DNA of 20,693 bases from a virus, in IMG/VR virus record IMGVR_UViG_3300009502_000242, positions 1 to 20,693 of that record. One strand, given 5' to 3'. Every line of letters begins with the position of its first letter. Positions within the stretch are counted from its first letter, which is position 1. The translations under genes were made by a program, and so were the position numbers. A model generated the notes under the pieces. The model ran no database searches. It saw nothing but the letters and a program-made list of their open reading frames with translations, and was not told the DNA's origin. Shown here in pieces: positions 12,868 to 20,368 of the stretch.

Positions 12868-13488
12868 ATGACTGAACTTAAAGAAAATACTGGTTTTGAA
12901 GCCTTTTCATTGTACCATGGTCTTAAACTACATTTCACTTCAAAAAGTTACGATTTTATAAAATATAACGGTAAAACAAATATAACAAAAGATGCTTTTC
13001 TAAAAAGAAAAGACAAGTATTCGTTTTATCGTTTATCACGTAAATTTAATATATTAGAACTTAAAGACTATTTGATTTCTAATTTTGTTTATGGTAATAG
13101 TACTTGGGTAGGTGAAATGATAGGTGCCGATGGGGAACATATATATAACAAGTGGCGGAAAATTAATCAGTCATTGACATACGCATTTGAGAAAGATATT
13201 TTGTATTTGTTTGATAAGTACGGTATCAAATCTGAAGAAATATTCAGAGTGGATCGTGGGCAGCATCCAGCATTATTATTGGAAGTTATGTCTGATTGTG
13301 TCAATATTGAAACGTTGATTGTAATGAATTCTTTTACTAATTTTGTAGATGGACATTGGCAAAGAATTCAAGATGATGTTGTTTGGCCAAATTGGAAACT
13401 GAAGTTTGAGAAATATACACCATTCATTGTATTCGATAAACTTAAATTTAAAAATATTTTAAAAGAAAAACTGGAAGAATATGAATAA
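12868..13488 (+). CDS. 59: gp59-like replicative helicase loader
   Basis: 206 residues, near the length of T4 gp59 (217). The pattern matches T4-like gp59: FEAFSLYHGLKLHFTSKSYD, then KYNGKT, KRKDKYSFYRLSRKF, then WVGEMI, GQHPALLLEVM and IETLVIMNSF, and WPNWKLKFEKYTPFI near the end. Gp59 brings the gp41 helicase onto gp32-covered forked DNA and thereby starts recombination-dependent replication. It overlaps the next gene by eight bases and lies one gene from gp32, its partner. Its own promoter and a structured leader stand upstream. Confidence 0.88.
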   Translation: MTELKENTGFEAFSLYHGLKLHFTSKSYDFIKYNGKTNITKDAFLKRKDKYSFYRLSRKFNILELKDYLISNFVYGNSTWVGEMIGADGEHIYNKWRKINQSLTYAFEKDILYLFDKYGIKSEEIFRVDRGQHPALLLEVMSDCVNIETLIVMNSFTNFVDGHWQRIQDDVVWPNWKLKFEKYTPFIVFDKLKFKNILKEKLEEYE

Positions 13489-13972
13489 ACCAAAGATCGA
13501 GTGCATATGGTTAGATATGGACGGTGTGATTGCTGACTTTGTAAAACGATACAAAGAAATGTATCGTATGGAACCAAGAGAAGCGGAAGGTAAGAAAAAG
13601 TTTAATCATTTCTTTGATGAATTTATTAAGACAAATCAGTTTGCAACATTAGATATGATGCCTGGTGCTATGATGGGAATTGAGTTTCTTCGTAAATGTT
13701 CTGTACCAACACAAATTCTTTCTTCAACTGCAAATCAAGAAAGATACGATGCCATCTCCAAACAAAAAATGATTTGGTTACATACTCATGGTATCACGTT
13801 CAATCCAATCTTTGTTCCTGGTAAAGATTTAAAATACAAATATGCAACACCAGAACGTATTATTATTGATGATACAGAATCAGTAATTGATGATTGGAGA
13901 AAAGCAGGTGGAATTGCAATTTGGCACCACTCTTGGCCAGAAACAATTAATATATTAAAACAATATATTTAA
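13481..13972 (+). CDS. HAD-superfamily phosphatase, 5'-nucleotidase-like
   Basis: 163 residues. HAD motif I is LDMDGVIADF (D12 nucleophile, D14), motif II LSSTA (S81), motif III the lysines around 115-118 and motif IV IIDDTESVIDDW (D130, D131). Small size and cap segment (GKKKFNHFFDEFI) resemble 5'(3')-deoxyribonucleotidases, which remove phosphate from nucleotides. Use in nucleotide balance near the replication genes is plausible. It overlaps the gp59-like stop by eight bases, so the two are co-translated. Confidence 0.75.
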   Translation: MNKPKIECIWLDMDGVIADFVKRYKEMYRMEPREAEGKKKFNHFFDEFIKTNQFATLDMMPGAMMGIEFLRKCSVPTQILSSTANQERYDAISKQKMIWLHTHGITFNPIFVPGKDLKYKYATPERIIIDDTESVIDDWRKAGGIAIWHHSWPETINILKQYI

Positions 13973-14055
13973 TCTTTTCTTTTAATTGTCCAACCTTTAT
14001 GGTAATTTTGAGTTCCGTTTAATATATTTTTCATACAACTATATGTTACAAGCAT
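13969..14055 (-). pseudogene. C-terminal remnant of a homing endonuclease (NUMOD/HTH type)
   Basis: Reading from 14055 leftward gives 28 residues ending CMKNILNGTQNYHKGWTIKR-KD before TAA. The NGxQxxHKGWTIK end is characteristic of the DNA-binding tails of phage GIY-YIG and HNH homing enzymes. A neighbouring frame just upstream reads GHDACNI, which fits the start of the same helix-turn-helix, so a frameshift is likely. A TATAAATA late promoter on the same strand (14069-14076) lies directly upstream. The catalytic domain is absent. Identification rests on a short match. Confidence 0.45.
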
Positions 14056-14068
14056 CGTGACCTACATC

Positions 14069-14076
14069 TATTTATA
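14069..14076 (-). promoter_or_regulatory. T4-type late promoter, leftward
   Basis: The minus strand reads TATAAATA, the T4 late promoter consensus, about 14 bases before the homing-endonuclease remnant. It forms an inverted repeat with the plus-strand copy at 14090-14097. Confidence 0.5.
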
Positions 14077-14089
14077 CCAAAAAAAGTAT

Positions 14090-14097
14090 TATAAATA
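14090..14097 (+). promoter_or_regulatory. T4-type late promoter for gp32
   Basis: A perfect TATAAATA ends two bases before the -35 box of the early promoter at 14100. Gene 32 in T4 is likewise transcribed from early/middle and late promoters. Confidence 0.55.
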
Positions 14098-14099
14098 TA

Positions 14100-14128
14100 T
14101 TGACATAGACAATAATCTATGTTATTAT
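14100..14128 (+). promoter_or_regulatory. Strong sigma70-type promoter of gp32 with internal dyad
   Basis: Perfect TTGACA (14100-14105), 17-base spacer, TATTAT (14123-14128). An inverted repeat, CATAGA (14104-14109) and TCTATG (14116-14121), lies between the two boxes, which could be an operator. The gp32 ATG is 78 bases downstream. Confidence 0.8.
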
Positions 14129-14205
14129 AGAAGTTGATTATGAGTAGTTAGTGGACAATCCGTTTAATAAAAAATATACTCCGTCTATACGAAAGGAAAT
14201 AAATT

Positions 14206-15081
14206 ATGTCATTCGCAAATCTCAAACGCCAATCTGGCAACTTAGAAAAACTATCCCAAGCAATCCAAGCACTTAATGAAAAGTCTGAAGGTTCTTCTGA
14301 CCGTGATAATTTCTGGCGTCCAGAAGTGGACAAGGCTGGTAATGGTTTAGCCATTATCCGTTTTCTGCCTTCATCAGAAAAAGATGGTGAAGATTCACTA
14401 CCGTGGGTCAAAGTATTCTCACATGGTTTTCAGGGTCCTGGTGGTTGGCTCATCGATAATTGTTTGACTACCAAAAACAAACCATGTCCAGTTTGTGAAT
14501 ATAATTCTTCACTTTGGAACTCTGGTATTGAGGCTAACAAAGATGTTGTTCGTAAACAAAAGCGTAAGTTAAACTATATTGCTAACGTTTATATTGTATC
14601 TGATCCTAAGCATCCAGAGAATGAAGGTCAGATCAAGTTGTTTAAGTTTGGTAAGAAAATCTTTGATAAGATTACCGAAGCAATGAATCCAGCATTTGAA
14701 GATGAAACGGCCATCAATCCATTTGATTTATGGAAAGGTGCTAATTTTAAATTAAAGATTCGTAAAGTTGAAGGTTATCAAAATTATGATAAGTCTGAAT
14801 TTGAATCACAGTCTGCATTGTCTACTAACGATGACAAACTTGAACAGATTTGGAAAACAGAATTCGCATTGAAAGAATTGATTGCGGATTCTGAGTTTAG
14901 AGATTTTGATTTATTGAAGCAGCGTCTTGATAAAGTTCTTGGTCTTAACGGTGAAGCACCACGTACAACCGTTGAACAAACGAAATTGGCTGAATTTAAA
15001 AAGCCTGCTGTGAAAGAACCAAGTATTGATGAAGATGATGATTCTTTAGATTATTTTAAAAACTTAGCTAACGAAGATTAA
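14206..15081 (+). CDS. 32: gp32-like single-stranded DNA binding protein
   Basis: 291 residues, close to T4 gp32 (301). A basic LKRQS near the N-terminus (residues 6-10) corresponds to the LAST motif for cooperative binding. The zinc site is H73-X12-C86-X7-C94-X2-C97, with CPVC, inside the OB-fold core. The C-terminus is acidic (SIDEDDDSLDYFKNLANED), the region that recruits gp59 and other partners. It covers ssDNA in replication and recombination. A strong AAAGGAAATAAATT ribosome site lies before the ATG. The long AT-rich leader offers the kind of unstructured site used by T4 gp32 for autoregulation. Followed by a terminator at 15112. Confidence 0.93.
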   Translation: MSFANLKRQSGNLEKLSQAIQALNEKSEGSSDRDNFWRPEVDKAGNGLAIIRFLPSSEKDGEDSLPWVKVFSHGFQGPGGWLIDNCLTTKNKPCPVCEYNSSLWNSGIEANKDVVRKQKRKLNYIANVYIVSDPKHPENEGQIKLFKFGKKIFDKITEAMNPAFEDETAINPFDLWKGANFKLKIRKVEGYQNYDKSEFESQSALSTNDDKLEQIWKTEFALKELIADSEFRDFDLLKQRLDKVLGLNGEAPRTTVEQTKLAEFKKPAVKEPSIDEDDDSLDYFKNLANED

Positions 15082-15111
15082 TTTTAAGTTATAATAAATA
15101 AGTAAACACGG

Positions 15112-15149
15112 CCCGGACCTCTGCATAAAGTACGTCCGGGTTTTCTTTT
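15112..15149 (+). terminator. Rho-independent terminator after gp32
   Basis: CCCGGAC (15112-15118) pairs with GTCCGGG (15134-15140), followed by TTTTCTTTT. It lies in the gap between the convergent gp32 and tail genes; on the minus strand the trailing T-run is weak, so it acts mainly rightward. Confidence 0.85.
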
Positions 15150-15156
15150 GTCTGTT

Positions 15157-17436
15157 TTATATTGAACGATAATTCTGCATATGTATTTTTTTCAATGTAG
15201 AGTCATTAGTTCTAACGCCAGTTAGTTGTTCAATAATAACTCTTCCACCACCACCGCTATTAATAATATTAGTGCTTGGACTATTTACAAGAAGATTTGT
15301 TGTTCCTGATAATTGTTTTTCTTTATTATCTAACTCGGCAGATGAAGATTGTAGTCTTTTATCTGTAGATGTATCGGATACAGGATCAGCAGATGGAACT
15401 TCTTTGGATTTCTCTGATACAGGTGTTAATACGGGTATATCACTGTCACTATCCATAATAACATTACCACTAGAATCTTTTTTATCAATCTTGTCGCCAG
15501 TATCAGCATGGGTGACTGTTGTATTTTTACCACTCGCAACTTTATCAGCTTCTTTGAGATTCTCAGCCGCTGCATATTTTGTTGCCTCAGCGTTAGTAAA
15601 TTCTCGATTACCTTCTTTTAATGCTGTATCACCAATTTGTTGAGCCGTTTCTGTTTTTGCTTTTGGTTCTTCTTTAGGTGCAGGTGTTGATGTAACAGCA
15701 GATTTATTTTCTTTTCCTGATACACTTTCATTCATCTTACTAAATTCAGACGGTGAAGGAAGAGTTTCTCCCGCAGCAGGATTAATTAAAGCAGCCGCAC
15801 GTTTATCATCACTCTCTTGTAGTTTTTTGGCGTGCATTTCTGGAGTAATTGGTTTATTTGGAGAATTATTTTTTTCTTCTTGTTGTTTTTTAGCTGAATT
15901 CTCAGCAGCCTGTGCTTGACCCCGTATAGCATTTCTTCTATTTGCACCTCTTTCTTCTCTCTTCTTATCACCCTGAATAATTAAATCATGTAAAGGATGA
16001 TTTGGGTCATTTCTCGCTTCTTCATTTTCTTTTAAAGATAGATATGCACCAACACCTACTCCAGCAATGGTACCTAATGCTCCTAAAGCAGAAGTAGAAA
16101 TAGCCGCACCCATTCCTCTTAAAAATGGAATAGATGATCTTGCTGCGGACATTGCCATTCTAGAAAGTGAAGCTAAACCTTTGGCCAATTTTCCTGCTAT
16201 TGATTTAAGATCCAATGCACCTAAAATATCACCAACGATTTCGACAATAGAAGCAATTATTCCCCCAAGCAAACTACCGCCTGATTCTTCTTGTTTTGGT
16301 TCTTCCTTCTTTGCTGTTTTTGATGATTCTTTTTTACCACGTAATTTATCAACTAATTCTTCCAGAAAACGTTTTTGTTCTTCCTCTTTTTCTTTTTTAA
16401 AGTTTCTAGTTAATTCATCTCTTTTTTTACGATCTTCTGATTCTTTTAATAAAGCGCCGTACATTTTAGATAACACATTAGCAACAGCATCACCTTTTGT
16501 AACTCTCGTTGCTTTTTTTGTGGATATGTTTGTTATTAATGGATTTTTATCATTAGATGATTCATCTTCTTCACTATCATTAATTTTCTCAGTGATTTTT
16601 GTGTTATCAATACCAAATGCTTTTGATAAAAGACTTCTACTTATTGTTTTTAAATCTTCACTAAATGACATTCCAGCGGAATGATATTTACTTTTATTTT
16701 GCTTTGTTAGATTTCTTACAATTTTATCAATGTTTGATTTTTCTGGTTTTTCTTTATTAATAGGTTTTAGTTTAGATTTTGATTTTTTTTCTTTTGTTTT
16801 TTCTTTTTCTGGTTTATCAAGTTCTGGTACACCGATCTCAGGAACAACAGGTGATGATTTGGTTTCTGGTTTATCAAGTTCTGGTTTATCACGTACGGGT
16901 GATACTAAAGAATATTCTATATTCTCACCATTCCATTCTAAATTGTTTTCATTTAATTCTTTTATCGTTTCGTGGATATCATCAACAAATTGTACAATCC
17001 ATCCTTGATCCTGCATATATTTTACAGGATTCGTAATTTCTATTTGATCAATTGGTTTGCTAGGTTTTTTACTAAAATATTCACCACTTGGTAATTTTTT
17101 AAAACCTTTCTTTTCAAATACAGAAACATAAGATTTATAATTCTTTATTTTTGTTTCATTTTCTTTTGAAAAAACAACTACTGATTTTTTAGTTTTTGGA
17201 TCTTCAAAGGTTACGTATTGATTATCATAAGGATCACCTGCAGCGTAAATTGCATTAAAATGAGCATCATCAGCAAATAATCCTTGAACTTTTTTGAAAC
17301 CTTCTGGTGATTTGTTGCCATCATAGCTTCCAATGGTTGTCCAATCGGAATTACGATAATATGATTTTAAATTGGAAGAAAAATTTTCTATTTTTTGAGA
17401 ATCTATTCTGACAACATATTTTTTAAGAATTTTCAT
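15157..17436 (-). CDS. Large tail-associated protein, tape-measure-like
   Basis: 759 residues. The N-terminal ~180 residues are an alpha/beta region (MKILKKYVVRIDSQKIENF) with repeated aromatic strands. A proline/lysine linker follows, with a DKPELDKPE repeat. Next is a module GDAVANVLSKMYGALL with a charged coiled coil (about 313-365), which is shared with the neighbouring 17440 protein. Two glycine/alanine-rich hydrophobic spans (about 387-409 and 440-467) are followed by a long polar, low-complexity tail. Long coiled coils with central membrane-like spans are typical of tape-measure or DNA-injection proteins, but I see no decisive signature. It lies three bases after the 643-residue gene in a leftward tail cluster. 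Confidence 0.5.
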   Translation of the reverse strand: MKILKKYVVRIDSQKIENFSSNLKSYYRNSDWTTIGSYDGNKSPEGFKKVQGLFADDAHFNAIYAAGDPYDNQYVTFEDPKTKKSVVVFSKENETKIKNYKSYVSVFEKKGFKKLPSGEYFSKKPSKPIDQIEITNPVKYMQDQGWIVQFVDDIHETIKELNENNLEWNGENIEYSLVSPVRDKPELDKPETKSSPVVPEIGVPELDKPEKEKTKEKKSKSKLKPINKEKPEKSNIDKIVRNLTKQNKSKYHSAGMSFSEDLKTISRSLLSKAFGIDNTKITEKINDSEEDESSNDKNPLITNISTKKATRVTKGDAVANVLSKMYGALLKESEDRKKRDELTRNFKKEKEEEQKRFLEELVDKLRGKKESSKTAKKEEPKQEESGGSLLGGIIASIVEIVGDILGALDLKSIAGKLAKGLASLSRMAMSAARSSIPFLRGMGAAISTSALGALGTIAGVGVGAYLSLKENEEARNDPNHPLHDLIIQGDKKREERGANRRNAIRGQAQAAENSAKKQQEEKNNSPNKPITPEMHAKKLQESDDKRAAALINPAAGETLPSPSEFSKMNESVSGKENKSAVTSTPAPKEEPKAKTETAQQIGDTALKEGNREFTNAEATKYAAAENLKEADKVASGKNTTVTHADTGDKIDKKDSSGNVIMDSDSDIPVLTPVSEKSKEVPSADPVSDTSTDKRLQSSSAELDNKEKQLSGTTNLLVNSPSTNIINSGGGGRVIIEQLTGVRTNDSTLKKIHMQNYRSI
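16808..16885 (-). repeat. Direct 21-base repeat inside the tail gene linker
   Basis: The plus-strand 21-mer starting TCTGGTTTATCAAGTTCTGG occurs at 16808-16828 and again at 16865-16885 (57 bases, 19 codons apart), with a partial third copy starting at 16880. It encodes the PELDKPE repeats of the proline-rich linker, so repeat slippage could change linker length. Confidence 0.8.
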
Positions 17437-17439
17437 TTA

Positions 17440-19371
17440 TTAACTCGTTATAGTTGTGACTGGCATTACAAATTTAGGAATCAAAGGGTGATCAGAAAGT
17501 GATCCAGCAGTTAATGTTTGAGGTTTAGCCTGGGATCCAACTACATTATTTGTAGGATTATTCATCGAAACTAGTTTTGGTTTTTTGATCAAATCACGAT
17601 TTTCATTTGATGCAGATGAAACTCTGCTTCCTGAGTCTGCTGTAGCAACTTCAGACATTTGTCCAGCCGGGCCGACAGGACTAATATTTGATAATTTAAT
17701 GTTATCTGGGTTCTGGGCTTTACCATTTTTGTTGATTTGATAATGTAAATGGTTACCGGTACTTTTCCCTGTGCTACCAACTTCACCTATTTTTTGACCA
17801 GCCTTTACAGTATCACCAGCCTTAACACCTATAGCAGATAAGTGTCCATATATTGTAACAATACCGTCACCATGATCAATCTGTATATGTGATCCATATC
17901 CATTACCTGTATCACTAGCCAATAATACAGTTCCATCTGCGGTTGCATTGACTTGTGTGCCTTTAGGTGCAGCAATATCAATACCAGGATGATCTTCTTG
18001 TTTTCCGTTTAATGTCCGTGAACCGAAACCACTTGTAATTGTTCCCGATCCTGCTAGTGTTGCTGACGGTGTACTTGCAACCGAGTTAACATCTACTTCT
18101 TCAAAATTAAAACCACCCTTTTTTAAACTAGATTTATATTCACCTACCGTCTGTGAAGCAATACTTGCATTTGCTCTTTTTTGTGGAGAACTCATTAAAC
18201 TCCCCATTTTCACATCATCGTTTGCATTTAGTATTGCTTTGACTGTTTCTATTCCTTTTCCAGTTCCAAGGAAATGAGCCATATATAGACTAGCATCTGT
18301 AACAGGTATACCTGCTCTTTTTAAACTATCAGATTCAGTATCAACCATAGCATTCATTAATAATTCTTGATTTTCTTCTGAGAATTTTTCTTTTCCAAAC
18401 TCTTTACCAAATGCTTTTAATCCCATGTCTCGTAAAGTACCAGGCATGAATTGATACTTTCCTGCCGCGGCCCCTGCACCACTCTGTTTAAAATGTGCCG
18501 ATCTTTTTTCTGATAAGGAAATAACCTCATCAATTGTTAAATCTGTAAGATTCTTTTGATAACTTTTTCCATTAATATCTTTGTTTCCAACAGTCACTAT
18601 ATTTGATTCGGTTTCACCTGCAACACGATTCATTATATTATAAGAGTTATCGGATTCTCTTCCTGATATTTTTGTTTTCAAATCATCTTTTGTTGAAGAT
18701 GGCATTGATGATAATTTTGGTACTTGTGTTGTTGTTGGTGGATTAGATTCTGGAGTAGTTCCAGATGGTTTTCCCGAAGAGTTTGGTTCTCCTGATGGAA
18801 TCATAGAACCTATACCTACACCAGCAGCTATACCTCCACCAACAATAGCTGCTTTCTTTGCAAATCCTTTTTTTCCTGCACCCTTATCAGTTACTTTAGG
18901 TACTTTTGAATTTGTACTAGAATACTTTTTAGTTTGTTTGGTTTCAGGTTTTATAGATTTCGTTTCTGTTTTGTCGTCAAAAGAACCAATTATATCTTGA
19001 TATTGTCTTTTTGTTTCTTGTGAACGTTCTTTTTCAAAATTCCTATCTAATTCAAATCTTTTAGTATTTTCTTTTTCATTTTTATCAAACAATCCATATA
19101 TTTTTGTAGCAACTGTAGCTACATTATCACCAACACGAACATTCTGTGTGGTGTCTAATGTAACTGTTGTGAAGAAGTTTTTATCATCGGAAACAGGTGA
19201 TTCTTTTTTTGTCTTCTGACCAAAGTAATCAGAAAATTTAGATTCAACAGGAGATTGTTTTTCTTTAGATAAACTACCAGATATTTTTTCTGGAGAAAAC
19301 ATTCCCATAATGTTGGTCGTTGTAGACTCCATTTCATTTGATACGATTTGTTTGTTTTTTGGATTAGCCAT
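17440..19371 (-). CDS. Tail-associated dual peptidoglycan hydrolase (lysozyme-like + M23 peptidase)
   Basis: 643 residues. About 75-130: module VRVGDNVATVATKIYGLF plus coiled coil, shared with the 15157 protein. About 172-192: a glycine-rich hydrophobic helix. About 233-400: lysozyme/transglycosylase-like domain with SGRESDNSYNIMN (likely catalytic E239) and AAAGKYQFMPGTLRDMG. About 441-555: M23 LytM-type endopeptidase with HPGID (H461, D465), YGH (H510) and HLH (541-543). One domain would cut glycan, the other peptide crosslinks, to open the wall for DNA entry. It lies in the leftward tail cluster after the gp26-like gene; in T4 the hub protein gp5 has only a lysozyme. The ATG overlaps the TAA before it by a few bases. 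Confidence 0.8.
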   Translation of the reverse strand: MANPKNKQIVSNEMESTTTNIMGMFSPEKISGSLSKEKQSPVESKFSDYFGQKTKKESPVSDDKNFFTTVTLDTTQNVRVGDNVATVATKIYGLFDKNEKENTKRFELDRNFEKERSQETKRQYQDIIGSFDDKTETKSIKPETKQTKKYSSTNSKVPKVTDKGAGKKGFAKKAAIVGGGIAAGVGIGSMIPSGEPNSSGKPSGTTPESNPPTTTQVPKLSSMPSSTKDDLKTKISGRESDNSYNIMNRVAGETESNIVTVGNKDINGKSYQKNLTDLTIDEVISLSEKRSAHFKQSGAGAAAGKYQFMPGTLRDMGLKAFGKEFGKEKFSEENQELLMNAMVDTESDSLKRAGIPVTDASLYMAHFLGTGKGIETVKAILNANDDVKMGSLMSSPQKRANASIASQTVGEYKSSLKKGGFNFEEVDVNSVASTPSATLAGSGTITSGFGSRTLNGKQEDHPGIDIAAPKGTQVNATADGTVLLASDTGNGYGSHIQIDHGDGIVTIYGHLSAIGVKAGDTVKAGQKIGEVGSTGKSTGNHLHYQINKNGKAQNPDNIKLSNISPVGPAGQMSEVATADSGSRVSSASNENRDLIKKPKLVSMNNPTNNVVGSQAKPQTLTAGSLSDHPLIPKFVMPVTTITS

Positions 19372-19542
19372 TTATTTTTGCTTTAGTTTTTCATTTTGTT
19401 CTTCTACATATTGAATTAACATAGCAACATAAATTTCTCTCTCCCACGGTATCATAGATTCCAATTCATTCAAACTATATTTGTGATGCTGCATCATTGA
19501 GAAATTGGTTTTATAATAATTTCTCAAGTTATCATGCCGCAT
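19372..19542 (-). CDS. Small -1 frame tail-chaperone extension (T-like) after gp26
   Basis: 56 residues from ATG at 19542: MRHDNLRNYYKTNFSMMQHH, then KYSLNELESMIPWEREIYVA followed by MLIQYVEEQNEK. MMQHHKYSLxELExMxPWEREIY is a pattern I recognise from small proteins or C-terminal extensions of tail-assembly chaperones upstream of tape measures. It can start on its own (three bases after the gp26 stop), or be joined to gp26 by a -1 shift at the T_TTT_TTC heptamer at 19551-19557, which leads into exactly this frame through CGT TTA GTG ATG. Both could occur. The stop is one base from the next ATG. Confidence 0.7.
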   Translation of the reverse strand: MRHDNLRNYYKTNFSMMQHHKYSLNELESMIPWEREIYVAMLIQYVEEQNEKLKQK

Positions 19543-19544
19543 CA

Positions 19545-20267
19545 CTAAACGAAAAAACTTTCAAGTCCCTCCGCAAAGATTACGTGTTCAAATTCACACT
19601 TTTTACATTTAACTTCGGCACGTTTAGAAAGAGTTGGTAATTTTTCAAAGAAATCTTCAATCTTTTTGAACTGTTCGGTATTCAATGAATCAATAAAATC
19701 TGTTAATTCTGTAACTGTTGATTCCTTTGCATAATGAAATTGTTCACCGTCGTAAATATAATCAATACTTTCTATAATCAGATTAAATGCCATGTCTGAT
19801 TTGGTATTGAACTTTCCTGATTTCCTAATAATAGAAAACTTTGGATAATTTAATTTTATAGAAACTTTATCTGTCAGTTGAATAATATCCTTAATATCTT
19901 CATTCTTTTCTACTTTGATATCCAAAAGATTAAAAGATACATTCATTAAAGTATTACAAACTTTATTGTCAACTTCATTTTCACAACGATACTTATTGTC
20001 TACTATTTCACCAACTGATCTGGCACGTAGATTTAAAAAGTAATATTCAACATCAATGATTGGTAATGAATCAATATCAATATTTTCTGTTATTGTACAA
20101 TTTTGTAACACTTGTTTGACATTTTTTTCAATTGTTTCTTTGTCGTCTGATTCCATAGCCATTAACAAATTTCTTTGTTCTTTAACTCGAAACGGCCTAA
20201 ATTTGATGTGTTTTTTTGATAGCGGTAAGTTTAATTCATATACAGGACAATCTATTTGTGGTAACAT
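19545..20267 (-). CDS. 26: gp26-like baseplate / tail assembly protein
   Basis: 240 residues. N-terminal MLPQIDCPVYELNLPLSKKH, then FRPFRVKEQRNLLMAMES, is the start of T4-like gp26 proteins (T4_baseplate family). RCENEVDNKVC (about residues 94-104) and KCKKCEFEHVIFAEGLE near the C-terminus give four cysteines that may hold one zinc. T4 gp26 is needed for baseplate hub assembly. A GAGGTTATA ribosome site precedes the ATG on the minus strand. The end carries a slippery heptamer just before its TAG, and the following small ORF is in the -1 frame. Confidence 0.8.
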   Translation of the reverse strand: MLPQIDCPVYELNLPLSKKHIKFRPFRVKEQRNLLMAMESDDKETIEKNVKQVLQNCTITENIDIDSLPIIDVEYYFLNLRARSVGEIVDNKYRCENEVDNKVCNTLMNVSFNLLDIKVEKNEDIKDIIQLTDKVSIKLNYPKFSIIRKSGKFNTKSDMAFNLIIESIDYIYDGEQFHYAKESTVTELTDFIDSLNTEQFKKIEDFFEKLPTLSKRAEVKCKKCEFEHVIFAEGLESFFV

Positions 20268-20301
20268 TATAACCTCAATTGTTAAATTATTATAAAATTA
20301 T

Positions 20302-20309
20302 TATAAATA
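20302..20309 (+). promoter_or_regulatory. T4-type late promoter of the GIY-YIG gene
   Basis: A perfect TATAAATA on the plus strand, 59 bases before the endonuclease ATG and pointing against the surrounding tail genes. Confidence 0.6.
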
Positions 20310-20312
20310 AGT

Positions 20313-20342
20313 GTATGTCACCAGATTGCAGTCTGCACATAC
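20313..20342 (+). promoter_or_regulatory. Two-part hairpin in the GIY-YIG leader
   Basis: GTATGT (20313-20318) pairs with ACATAC (20337-20342), and inside it CAGA (20322-20325) pairs with TCTG (20332-20335). A transcript from the late promoter would start in or near its left arm, so only read-through RNA would carry the whole fold. Confidence 0.5.
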
Positions 20343-20343
20343 T

Positions 20344-20366
20344 CTGACATTATAAAGGAATGTCAG
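20344..20366 (+). promoter_or_regulatory. Ribosome-site hairpin of the GIY-YIG gene
   Basis: CTGACATT (20344-20351) pairs perfectly with AATGTCAG (20359-20366). The AAAGGA ribosome site (20354-20359) lies in the seven-base loop and first paired base. Hiding the ribosome site in a hairpin is a known way T4 keeps I-TevI silent early. Confidence 0.6.
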
Positions 20367-20368
20367 CT

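Noticed and set aside
15089-15103. TATAATAAATAAG after gp32 as a late promoter
   Set aside because: It is not the exact TATAAATA and leads only into a terminator and convergent genes.
16067-16684. Rightward frame of 205 codons inside the 759-residue tail gene
   Set aside because: It is the reverse shadow of a lysine/glutamate-rich coding region (giving Ser/Phe/Leu-rich protein) and has no ribosome site.
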